A stretch of 22,692 nucleotides of DNA from Paramoeba atlantica (Eukaryota; Discosea): positions 1-22,692 of the forward strand of contig CDRNVI010000107.1 in NCBI GenBank assembly GCA_977017575.1. Reading direction: 5' to 3'. The notes beneath the pieces were generated by a model. It made no database searches. It was given only the letters and a program-made list of their open reading frames with translations, and was not told the DNA's origin. Both the position numbers and the translations under genes were made by a program. Each line of letters starts with the position of its first letter. Positions within the stretch are counted from its first letter, which is position 1. This document shows positions 1 through 7,093 of this stretch, piece by piece.

Positions 1-22
1 AGAGAGAGAGAGAGAGAGAGAG
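1..22. repeat. (AG)n tract, unit 1 (cut by window start)
   Basis: At least 11 AG repeats, followed by GGAGATACGG. The left edge of the tract is outside the window. Confidence 0.95.
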
Positions 23-104
23 GGAGATACGGAACGTAAAAAATAGGTAGCCTCAATTGTGGTCCCGGTGAGGCCCCGGAGTTGCGAGAAGCCTCCATAC
101 CCCA

Positions 105-180
105 CAACTACCACCTTCCCCCCCTATTTAGCGGGGGTCGCGCAAGCGACCCCTGATAAATGGGGGGAAGGTGGTAGTTG
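105..180. repeat. Long near-perfect inverted repeat (hairpin), unit 1
   Basis: Arms 105-141 and 146-180 pair through about 35 positions around a GCAA loop (142-145). The inner stem GTCGC/GCGAC is perfect, and the outer stem CAACTACCACCTT/AAGGTGGTAGTTG is perfect. The only flaws are one G-T pair, one G-A mismatch and a C run (seven C against six G) that forces small bulges. Four more G-C pairs (100-103 with 185-188) are possible beyond a TTT bulge. As RNA or extruded DNA this would be very stable. It lies in the zone where SL transcription of the preceding unit would meet 5S transcription of this one, so it may act as a boundary, a 3'-end signal or a relic of a fold-back element. No target-site duplication was found. 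Confidence 0.9.
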
Positions 181-184
181 TTTT

Positions 185-500
185 GGGGGAAATGAGAGGC
201 CGAACGCACGGAAGGGCCGGCCGGGCCATTGAGTCACGTCAAAGTGTGACGCTGAGTTCGTGGGAAGCAATTTGCGAAGCCCTAGGTGATGCTCAGTTGT
301 ATTGGGCGACACCGAGACAAACCACGGAAATCCCAGATACGACAAGGTCTAGATATCATAAAGAGAGAAAAAACCGGAGCTGTAGACGCGAAAAAGAATG
401 ACAGAGATATAACAATGCGATATGCGACCGATGAGTTGAGTCGATGCGTGTGCTGACTCTACCTTCCACCGTCATTCACAGAAAATTAACAAAAAATGTA
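185..500. other. Spacer A: no recognised gene (unit 1; same in all units)
   Basis: About 315 bp between the hairpin and the minisatellite. Short open frames exist on both strands, but none looks like a known protein and none has support beyond being repeated with the unit. A weak stem GTCAC/GTGAC occurs near 232-250. ACAGAGATATAACA near 401-414 resembles only the first seven bases of the U6 snRNA core. I see no RNA gene that I can defend. Confidence 0.6.
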
Positions 501-708
501 TTATGACAGATAAGGGTGCAGTATGACAGATAAGGGTGCGGCTTATATGACAGATAAGGGTGCAGTATGACAGATAAGGGTGCATTATGACAGATAAGGG
601 TGCAGTATGACAGATAAGGGTGCAGTATGACAGATAAGGGTGCAGTATGACAGATAAGGGTGCATTATGACAGATAAGGGTGCGAGTTTCTATGACAGAT
701 AAGGGTGC
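501..708. repeat. 20-bp minisatellite, 10 copies, unit 1
   Basis: Ten copies of TATGACAGATAAGGGTGCA plus one linker base, nearly all in perfect 20-bp register. Linkers between successive copies are G, X, G, T, G, G, G, T, Y, where G is gcaGtatg, T is gcaTtatg, X is a longer gcggcttatatg and Y is gcgagtttctatg. X and Y mark fixed points near the left and right ends, which makes the array useful for tracing recombination. The period is not a multiple of three, and the open frames running through it are a by-product of the motif lacking stops. Confidence 0.98.
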
Positions 709-1312
709 GGGTGCCCCGGCTTCGAATACGCGGAACGCTTCTGACCACACCTTTGTCTGCGGGGGAAAACCTCCGAATGCGTTGTGGGTCGATCAGTAAA
801 CGGAAATCTTCCTTAGATGGGAGCTTACGTGTGTTAGGCTATCTGTTCGATACACCGCAGCAGCGAGGTGACACCTCTCGATGCCAGAGGATTCCGCTTC
901 CTTGGTTTGCAGACGTTACATCCATCCCACCACCTGCTCCAGTAGCGTGGCACCGCACTTCCTGACGGGGAGTATGGGGATGTAAAGGCACCTATGCCAT
1001 ATCGATACTCCACAGAGTATCGACCGTTCAGCGACCAGGCACTTTCCTCCAAGTTTCCCTGCTTTCTCAGGGGAGGCGACATCATTGAACAAGGGTAACC
1101 GCCTGTTTTACATACATTCATACATACAAAGGCATCTATGCGCCCTGTATTATAAAGCCGTACGTAAAAATCACAGCGTCCCGAGGACTCAATGCCGATT
1201 CGAAACGCAACTAGGCCCTTGAGGTGAGAGAGGCAAAGACGACATTGAAGAAAATCTCGTGAAACGTCGTGAAAGGTCGTCGAAACCTCACCACCTGATT
1301 CCTCTTGCATTT
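709..1312. other. Spacer B: no recognised gene (unit 1; same in all units)
   Basis: About 600 bp between the minisatellite and the 5S terminator. It contains a 9-bp hairpin (1002-1023), a short CATA-rich stretch near 1107-1130 and repeated GTCGTGAAA-like words near 1257-1287. A 158-codon open frame on the minus strand (834-1310) is open in every copy, but the two point variants inside it both change the amino acid, and the predicted protein resembles nothing I know. Confidence 0.6.
1002..1023. other. Perfect 9-bp hairpin, unit 1
   Basis: TCGATACTC and GAGTATCGA pair perfectly around the loop CACA. It is in the middle of spacer B, about 300 bp downstream of the 5S gene in the 5S direction. 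It is present in every unit. Function unknown. Confidence 0.75.
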
Positions 1313-1317
1313 AAAAA
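1313..1317 (-). terminator. Pol III terminator of the 5S gene, unit 1
   Basis: Five T residues on the minus strand immediately after the 5S 3' end, then AAATG. The same run follows the 5S gene in every unit. Confidence 0.9.
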
Positions 1318-1435
1318 GAGTACAACACTCAGGGTTCCCGAGCGATCGCTCACCTCAGTACTAACTGAGCCTGACGGTGCTTAACTTCACAAAGCGAACG
1401 GGATGTGGTGTTTTCACCGTAGTATGGTCGTACCC
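1318..1435 (-). rRNA. 5S ribosomal RNA, unit 1
   Basis: A full-length 118-nt 5S rRNA, the small RNA of the large ribosomal subunit, made by RNA polymerase III. On the minus strand it begins GGGTACGACCATACTACGG and ends GAGTGTTGTACTC; these ends pair as a nine-base helix I (with G-T pairs). The conserved core TTTGTGAAGTTAAGC and the block GTTAGTACTGAGGTG match trypanosome 5S rRNA closely, and they include the internal control region used by TFIIIA/TFIIIC. The last base is followed directly by TTTTT (1317-1313), a Pol III terminator. The gene is divergent from the SL RNA gene starting 390 bp away. It looks functional. Confidence 0.97.
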
Positions 1436-1573
1436 GGCGTAACTTGTGAAATCCCCACTATGAAAGAAATATTTTCCACGACAATCTGCCTCATCCTGAG
1501 TGTCCCACAGAGGCGCTACTCACCATGTTTACGCTAGCGCAGTGGCTTCCGGGGTTTTTATCATTCGAAAAGG

Positions 1574-1648
1574 TCACACGGGCTGAGGATCGAACCTCCG
1601 TGCAAGTGTTTTGACATTCAGCACATGGCTACAGTTTGCCACGTGTTG
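1574..1648 (-). tRNA. tRNA-like element B (degenerate), unit 1
   Basis: The minus strand holds a B box GGTTCGATCC, and five acceptor-like pairs (ACACG near the 5' end, CGTGT near the 3' end). A TGGC/GCCA stem in the D-arm position and a four-pair GAGG/CCTC T-arm are also present. GACC then TTTT follow the 3' end. There is no convincing anticodon arm, the T-loop is six bases in this pairing, and the A box is poor (TGGCAAACTGT). It is more likely a decayed tRNA or a promoter relic than a working tRNA. The opposite strand also has a tRNA-like reading (1528-1607), so the strand is uncertain. Confidence 0.35.
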
Positions 1649-1654
1649 CGAAAA

Positions 1655-1732
1655 TTGACGGGGCGGGAATCGAACCAGGAGTTTGGTTCGTCAGTCTCAG
1701 AAAAGCACGCCCTGCCACTAGACAAGTTTCCA
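1655..1732 (-). tRNA. tRNA-like element A with A and B boxes, unit 1
   Basis: On the minus strand the A box region TTGTCTAGTGGCAGG forms a D-arm like those of Glu/Asp/Gly tRNAs (GTCT pairing with GGGC). The B box GGTTCGATTCC follows at normal tRNA spacing, and the element ends in A then TTTT (1654-1651). The total length, 78 nt, is right for a tRNA. However, only about three acceptor pairs form, the T-stem has mismatches and no anticodon stem is clear, so aminoacylation looks unlikely. Its A box lies about 100 bp upstream of the SL RNA start in the opposite direction, the geometry by which trypanosomatid tRNA genes drive U-snRNA and 7SL transcription. A promoter role is my inference. Confidence 0.45.
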
Positions 1733-1824
1733 GGTTGCATTTTGGGCTAAGACTCGTGGAACAACAAGTTCATCAGTTTGACAAAAGCGAACAATGAGCT
1801 CTGGTGGTTGGTAAAGCCCTTGTT
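1733..1824 (+). promoter_or_regulatory. Presumed SL RNA promoter region, unit 1
   Basis: The 92 bp between tRNA-like element A and the SL start must hold proximal SL promoter elements if the gene is like kinetoplastid ones. A GAC-N5-GAAC word (1751-1762, about -74 to -63) and a GAC-N6-GAAC word (1780-1792, about -45 to -33) recall the upstream GAC-type elements of trypanosomatid SL promoters. There is no TATA box. The assignment rests on position and a weak motif likeness. Confidence 0.3.
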
Positions 1825-1981
1825 AACTTTAACGATAAAGATACAGTTTCTGTACCTTGTTGGTATGAGAAGCTTCGAACTCTAAGTTCGCTTGAAGGCC
1901 CCGGTTCCCGAGAAGGGAACTGGGGCTTATTTGCGTTACAATAACTCTGTCACCAGGCAGTCTGACTCGCAAAATCGGACT
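1825..1981 (+). ncRNA. Spliced leader RNA (mini-exon donor), unit 1
   Basis: This gene makes the capped donor RNA whose 5' exon is trans-spliced onto mRNAs. The exon (1825-1862, about 38 nt) starts AACT, as kinetoplastid cap-4 leaders do. It ends GATACAGTTTCTGTAC + CTTGTTG, and the donor GTATGAGAAGC follows at 1863 as in trypanosomes. The intron part folds into a CGAACT/AGTTCG hairpin (1876-1890) and a 12-bp stem GCCCCGGTTCCC/GGGAACTGGGGC with loop GAGAA (1898-1926). A weak Sm-like TATTTG (1928-1933) comes next, then a seven-pair stem AGTCTGA/TCGGACT (1959-1981). The 3' end is my estimate, because no T run follows. The exon's first half differs from AACTAACGC. Confidence 0.93.
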
Positions 1982-2385
1982 CCACCGATAAATAGGCAGG
2001 ATGGCATGTTCATTAACGTCTGAAAATCTGCGGCACCGCAATTTAAATCTGCACCCATCCTAACACATCACACAATATATCAACCAATCTTCTCGGTCAT
2101 CCGCAATCCCGGTCAATGCCTCCTACAAAGATCTCAACGACACCTATAATCAGGCCAGCAATCGTGGAAAATTTGTGCAAATCCAATATATGCATGAACA
2201 CCCTCACGGGTGGACCTTGTTTATCATACGCTCATTGGCGCAGAGATATTCCCCTTAATGCGACGGTCGATATCATCGGCACATGATCCGCCCACAACGG
2301 ATGTCGCACCAAGGGGCATTTGGAACGATAACACGAGGCAGAGTCACGCACAGCGGTACTCAAGGGGAAGTCTCAAGGGAAAAAA

Positions 2386-2404
2386 GCTCACTCAAAGAGT
2401 GAGC
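2386..2404. other. Perfect 8-bp hairpin, unit 1
   Basis: GCTCACTC and GAGTGAGC pair perfectly around AAA, preceded by a run of six A. It lies about 400 bp downstream of the SL RNA and is in every complete unit. On the minus strand it reads as a hairpin followed by TTTTTT, the shape of a terminator, though nothing is known to be transcribed into it from that side. Confidence 0.7.
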
Positions 2405-2465
2405 CGGGGAGGGGTAATGGGAAGCGCGTCCCCTGCTTCACCGAAGAAAGAGGGGCAGTTTCGCC

Positions 2466-2501
2466 CTTACTGCCGGCCGGCAACGGGCATGTAACAGTAA
2501 G
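2466..2501. other. Inverted repeat around a GC-rich palindrome, unit 1
   Basis: CTTACTG (2466-2472) and CAGTAAG (2495-2501) enclose the palindrome GCCGGCCGGC. It is just before the (AG)n tract and present in every complete unit. Confidence 0.6.
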
Positions 2502-2515
2502 ACTCTTCCCGGTGC

Positions 2516-2518
<3 letters not shown>

Positions 2519-2578
<60 letters not shown>
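2519..2578. repeat. (AG)30 tract, start of unit 2
   Basis: Thirty AG repeats, then GAGATACGG. A purine-only strand of this length can form triplex (H-DNA) structures. It lies where transcription of the preceding SL gene and the following 5S gene would converge. Confidence 0.97.
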
Positions 2579-2582
<4 letters not shown>

Positions 2583-2659
2583 TACGGAACGTAAAAAATA
2601 GGTAGCCTCAATTGTGGTCCCGGTGAGGCCCCGGAGTTGCGAGAAGCCTCCATACCCCA

Positions 2660-2735
2660 CAACTACCACCTTCCCCCCCTATTTAGCGGGGGTCGCGCAA
2701 GCGACCCCTGATAAATGGGGGGAAGGTGGTAGTTG
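2660..2735. repeat. Long hairpin, unit 2
   Basis: Identical to the unit 1 hairpin, with seven C in the left arm. Confidence 0.9.
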
Positions 2736-3055
2736 TTTTGGGGGAAATGAGAGGCCGAACGCACGGAAGGGCCGGCCGGGCCATTGAGTCACGTCAAAGT
2801 GTGACGCTGAGTTCGTGGGAAGCAATTTGCGAAGCCCTAGGTGATGCTCAGTTGTATTGGGCGACACCGAGACAAACCACGGAAATCCCAGATACGACAA
2901 GGTCTAGATATCATAAAGAGAGAAAAAACCGGAGCTGTAGACGCGAAAAAGAATGACAGAGATATAACAATGCGATATGCGACCGATGAGTTGAGTCGAT
3001 GCGTGTGCTGACTCTACCTTCCACCGTCATTCACAGAAAATTAACAAAAAATGTA

Positions 3056-3263
3056 TTATGACAGATAAGGGTGCAGTATGACAGATAAGGGTGCGGCTTA
3101 TATGACAGATAAGGGTGCAGTATGACAGATAAGGGTGCATTATGACAGATAAGGGTGCAGTATGACAGATAAGGGTGCAGTATGACAGATAAGGGTGCAG
3201 TATGACAGATAAGGGTGCATTATGACAGATAAGGGTGCGAGTTTCTATGACAGATAAGGGTGC
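3056..3263. repeat. 20-bp minisatellite, 10 copies, unit 2
   Basis: Linker order G X G T G G G T Y, the same as unit 1. Confidence 0.97.
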
Positions 3264-3872
3264 GGGTGCCCCGGCTTCGAATACGCGGAACGCTTCTGAC
3301 CACACCTTTGTCTGCGGGGGAAAACCTCCGAATGCGTTGTGGGTCGATCAGTAAACGGAAATCTTCCTTAGATGGGAGCTTACGTGTGTTAGGCTATCTG
3401 TTCGATACACCGCAGCAGCGAGGTGACACCTCTCGATGCCAGAGGATTCCGCTTCCTTGGTTTGCAGACGTTACATCCATCCCACCACCTGCTCCAGTAG
3501 CGTGGCACCGCACTTCCTGACGGGGAGTATGGGGATGTAAAGGCACCTATGCCATATCGATACTCCACAGAGTATCGACCGTTCAGCGACCAGGCACTTT
3601 CCTCCAAGTTTCCCTGCTTTCTCAGGGGAGGCGACATCATTGAACAAGGGTAACCGCCTGTTTTACATACATTCATACATACAAAGGCATCTATGCGCCC
3701 TGTATTATAAAGCCGTACGTAAAAATCACAGCGTCCCGAGGACTCAATGCCGATTCGAAACGCAACTAGGCCCTTGAGGTGAGAGAGGCAAAGACGACAT
3801 TGAAGAAAATCTCGTGAAACGTCGTGAAAGGTCGTCGAAACCTCACCACCTGATTCCTCTTGCATTTAAAAA

Positions 3873-3990
3873 GAGTACAACACTCAGGGTTCCCGAGCGA
3901 TCGCTCACCTCAGTACTAACTGAGCCTGACGGTGCTTAACTTCACAAAGCGAACGGGATGTGGTGTTTTCACCGTAGTATGGTCGTACCC
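3873..3990 (-). rRNA. 5S ribosomal RNA, unit 2
   Basis: Same sequence as the unit 1 5S gene, with T5 after the 3' end. Confidence 0.97.
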
Positions 3991-4128
3991 GGCGTAACTT
4001 GTGAAATCCCCACTATGAAAGAAATATTTTCCACGACAATCTGCCTCATCCTGAGTGTCCCACAGAGGCGCTACTCACCATGTTTACGCTAGCGCAGTGG
4101 CTTCCGGGGTTTTTATCATTCGAAAAGG

Positions 4129-4203
4129 TCACACGGGCTGAGGATCGAACCTCCGTGCAAGTGTTTTGACATTCAGCACATGGCTACAGTTTGCCACGTG
4201 TTG
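4129..4203 (-). tRNA. tRNA-like element B, unit 2
   Basis: Same sequence as in unit 1; degenerate, strand uncertain. Confidence 0.33.
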
Positions 4204-4209
4204 CGAAAA

Positions 4210-4287
4210 TTGACGGGGCGGGAATCGAACCAGGAGTTTGGTTCGTCAGTCTCAGAAAAGCACGCCCTGCCACTAGACAAGTTTCCA
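4210..4287 (-). tRNA. tRNA-like element A, unit 2
   Basis: Same sequence as in unit 1, with TTTT after the 3' end and the SL start 93 bp beyond its 5' end. Confidence 0.43.
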
Positions 4288-4379
4288 GGTTGCATTTTGG
4301 GCTAAGACTCGTGGAACAACAAGTTCATCAGTTTGACAAAAGCGAACAATGAGCTCTGGTGGTTGGTAAAGCCCTTGTT

Positions 4380-4536
4380 AACTTTAACGATAAAGATACA
4401 GTTTCTGTACCTTGTTGGTATGAGAAGCTTCGAACTCTAAGTTCGCTTGAAGGCCCCGGTTCCCGAGAAGGGAACTGGGGCTTATTTGCGTTACAATAAC
4501 TCTGTCACCAGGCAGTCTGACTCGCAAAATCGGACT
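4380..4536 (+). ncRNA. Spliced leader RNA, unit 2
   Basis: Exon 4380-4417; intron-side stems and Sm-like site as in unit 1, no change seen. Confidence 0.93.
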
Positions 4537-5070
4537 CCACCGATAAATAGGCAGGATGGCATGTTCATTAACGTCTGAAAATCTGCGGCACCGCAATTTA
4601 AATCTGCACCCATCCTAACACATCACACAATATATCAACCAATCTTCTCGGTCATCCGCAATCCCGGTCAATGCCTCCTACAAAGATCTCAACGACACCT
4701 ATAATCAGGCCAGCAATCGTGGAAAATTTGTGCAAATCCAATATATGCATGAACACCCTCACGGGTGGACCTTGTTTATCATACGCTCATTGGCGCAGAG
4801 ATATTCCCCTTAATGCGACGGTCGATATCATCGGCACATGATCCGCCCACAACGGATGTCGCACCAAGGGGCATTTGGAACGATAACACGAGGCAGAGTC
4901 ACGCACAGCGGTACTCAAGGGGAAGTCTCAAGGGAAAAAAGCTCACTCAAAGAGTGAGCCGGGGAGGGGTAATGGGAAGCGCGTCCCCTGCTTCACCGAA
5001 GAAAGAGGGGCAGTTTCGCCCTTACTGCCGGCCGGCAACGGGCATGTAACAGTAAGACTCTTCCCGGTGC

Positions 5071-5073
<3 letters not shown>

Positions 5074-5133
<60 letters not shown>
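5074..5133. repeat. (AG)30 tract, start of unit 3
   Basis: Thirty repeats, then GAGAGATACGG, a slightly different junction from the other tracts. Confidence 0.97.
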
Positions 5134-5139
<6 letters not shown>

Positions 5140-5216
5140 TACGGAACGTAAAAAATAGGTAGCCTCAATTGTGGTCCCGGTGAGGCCCCGGAGTTGCGAG
5201 AAGCCTCCATACCCCA

Positions 5217-5292
5217 CAACTACCACCTTCCCCCCCTATTTAGCGGGGGTCGCGCAAGCGACCCCTGATAAATGGGGGGAAGGTGGTAGTTG
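5217..5292. repeat. Long hairpin, unit 3
   Basis: Seven-C form, as in unit 1. Confidence 0.9.
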
Positions 5293-5612
5293 TTTTGGGG
5301 GAAATGAGAGGCCGAACGCACGGAAGGGCCGGCCGGGCCATTGAGTCACGTCAAAGTGTGACGCTGAGTTCGTGGGAAGCAATTTGCGAAGCCCTAGGTG
5401 ATGCTCAGTTGTATTGGGCGACACCGAGACAAACCACGGAAATCCCAGATACGACAAGGTCTAGATATCATAAAGAGAGAAAAAACCGGAGCTGTAGACG
5501 CGAAAAAGAATGACAGAGATATAACAATGCGATATGCGACCGATGAGTTGAGTCGATGCGTGTGCTGACTCTACCTTCCACCGTCATTCACAGAAAATTA
5601 ACAAAAAATGTA

Positions 5613-5820
5613 TTATGACAGATAAGGGTGCAGTATGACAGATAAGGGTGCGGCTTATATGACAGATAAGGGTGCAGTATGACAGATAAGGGTGCATTAT
5701 GACAGATAAGGGTGCAGTATGACAGATAAGGGTGCAGTATGACAGATAAGGGTGCAGTATGACAGATAAGGGTGCATTATGACAGATAAGGGTGCGAGTT
5801 TCTATGACAGATAAGGGTGC
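5613..5820. repeat. 20-bp minisatellite, 10 copies, unit 3
   Basis: Linker order G X G T G G G T Y. Confidence 0.97.
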
Positions 5821-6429
5821 GGGTGCCCCGGCTTCGAATACGCGGAACGCTTCTGACCACACCTTTGTCTGCGGGGGAAAACCTCCGAATGCGTTGTGGG
5901 TCGATCAGTAAACGGAAATCTTCCTTAGATGGGAGCTTACGTGTGTTAGGCTATCTGTTCGATACACCGCAGCAGCGAGGTGACACCTCTCGATGCCAGA
6001 GGATTCCGCTTCCTTGGTTTGCAGACGTTACATCCATCCCACCACCTGCTCCAGTAGCGTGGCACCGCACTTCCTGACGGGGAGTATGGGGATGTAAAGG
6101 CACCTATGCCATATCGATACTCCACAGAGTATCGACCGTTCAGCGACCAGGCACTTTCCTCCAAGTTTCCCTGCTTTCTCAGGGGAGGCGACATCATTGA
6201 ACAAGGGTAACCGCCTGTTTTACATACATTCATACATACAAAGGCATCTATGCGCCCTGTATTATAAAGCCGTACGTAAAAATCACAGCGTCCCGAGGAC
6301 TCAATGCCGATTCGAAACGCAACTAGGCCCTTGAGGTGAGAGAGGCAAAGACGACATTGAAGAAAATCTCGTGAAACGTCGTGAAAGGTCGTCGAAACCT
6401 CACCACCTGATTCCTCTTGCATTTAAAAA

Positions 6430-6547
6430 GAGTACAACACTCAGGGTTCCCGAGCGATCGCTCACCTCAGTACTAACTGAGCCTGACGGTGCTTAACTTC
6501 ACAAAGCGAACGGGATGTGGTGTTTTCACCGTAGTATGGTCGTACCC
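6430..6547 (-). rRNA. 5S ribosomal RNA, unit 3
   Basis: Same sequence as unit 1. Confidence 0.97.
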
Positions 6548-6685
6548 GGCGTAACTTGTGAAATCCCCACTATGAAAGAAATATTTTCCACGACAATCTG
6601 CCTCATCCTGAGTGTCCCACAGAGGCGCTACTCACCATGTTTACGCTAGCGCAGTGGCTTCCGGGGTTTTTATCATTCGAAAAGG

Positions 6686-6760
6686 TCACACGGGCTGAGG
6701 ATCGAACCTCCGTGCAAGTGTTTTGACATTCAGCACATGGCTACAGTTTGCCACGTGTTG
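6686..6760 (-). tRNA. tRNA-like element B, unit 3
   Basis: Same sequence as unit 1; degenerate. Confidence 0.33.
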
Positions 6761-6766
6761 CGAAAA

Positions 6767-6844
6767 TTGACGGGGCGGGAATCGAACCAGGAGTTTGGTT
6801 CGTCAGTCTCAGAAAAGCACGCCCTGCCACTAGACAAGTTTCCA
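6767..6844 (-). tRNA. tRNA-like element A, unit 3
   Basis: Same sequence as unit 1. Confidence 0.43.
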
Positions 6845-6936
6845 GGTTGCATTTTGGGCTAAGACTCGTGGAACAACAAGTTCATCAGTTTGACAAAAGC
6901 GAACAATGAGCTCTGGTGGTTGGTAAAGCCCTTGTT

Positions 6937-7093
6937 AACTTTAACGATAAAGATACAGTTTCTGTACCTTGTTGGTATGAGAAGCTTCGAACTCTAAGTT
7001 CGCTTGAAGGCCCCGGTTCCCGAGAAGGGAACTGGGGCTTATTTGCGTTACAATAACTCTGTCACCAGGCAGTCTGACTCGCAAAATCGGACT
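6937..7093 (+). ncRNA. Spliced leader RNA, unit 3
   Basis: Exon 6937-6974, donor GT at 6975; same as unit 1. Confidence 0.93.

Larger units (their letters stand above)
1982..2518. other. Spacer C: no recognised gene (unit 1; same in all units)
   Basis: About 537 bp from the SL RNA to the next (AG)n tract. It holds a CACCC/GGGTG hairpin (2199-2212), the perfect hairpin at 2386-2404 and the nested inverted repeat at 2466-2501. There is no run of four T on the + strand, so no simple Pol III terminator. A 94-codon open frame (2210-2494, +) has low-complexity, unfamiliar content and is not a credible gene. Confidence 0.6.

Noticed and set aside
401-414. ACAGAGATATAACA as a U6 snRNA core
   Set aside because: Only ACAGAGA agrees. 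The following AGATTAGCA part and the internal stem-loop of U6 are absent.
420-465. Box C/D snoRNA (CGATGAG ... CTGA)
   Set aside because: The C box is imperfect, there is no terminal stem, and the spacing is too short.
501-708. CRISPR array
   Set aside because: The 20-bp units are contiguous with only one or a few linker bases, so there are no spacers, and the context is eukaryotic.
472-750. Minus-strand open frame rich in LSVI / LICH / PYLSY repeats
   Set aside because: It is a translation of the 20-bp minisatellite. The three peptide forms are the three frames of one motif that lacks stops.
840-858. TATCTGTTCGATAC as a U2 snRNA segment
   Set aside because: The branch-site-pairing GTAGTA and the U2 5' region are absent; the likeness is limited to a few bases.
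971-1012. U5 snRNA-like loop (TGCCTTTACAT on the minus strand) closed by GGAGTAT/ATACTCC
   Set aside because: No Sm site or 3' stem-loop follows, the loop lacks one T of the conserved run, and a GGCA/TGCC hairpin competes with it.
834-1310. A 158-codon minus-strand open frame, open in all nine units
   Set aside because: It is conserved only because the unit is. Both variants inside it change the amino acid (Lys to Ile, Ser to Leu), the protein resembles no family I know, and it is in a Pol III-type RNA array.
1534-1546. GCGCAGTGGC as the 5' part of U4 snRNA
   Set aside because: The U4 5' stem-loop with its k-turn and the U6-pairing regions are missing. The word is better explained as a tRNA-type A box.
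2210-2494. A 94-codon plus-strand open frame in spacer C
   Set aside because: Unfamiliar, unstructured content that covers hairpins and ends near the (AG)n tract; no independent support.
2438-2669. Minus-strand frames with long Leu-Ser runs
   Set aside because: These are translations of the (AG)n tract.
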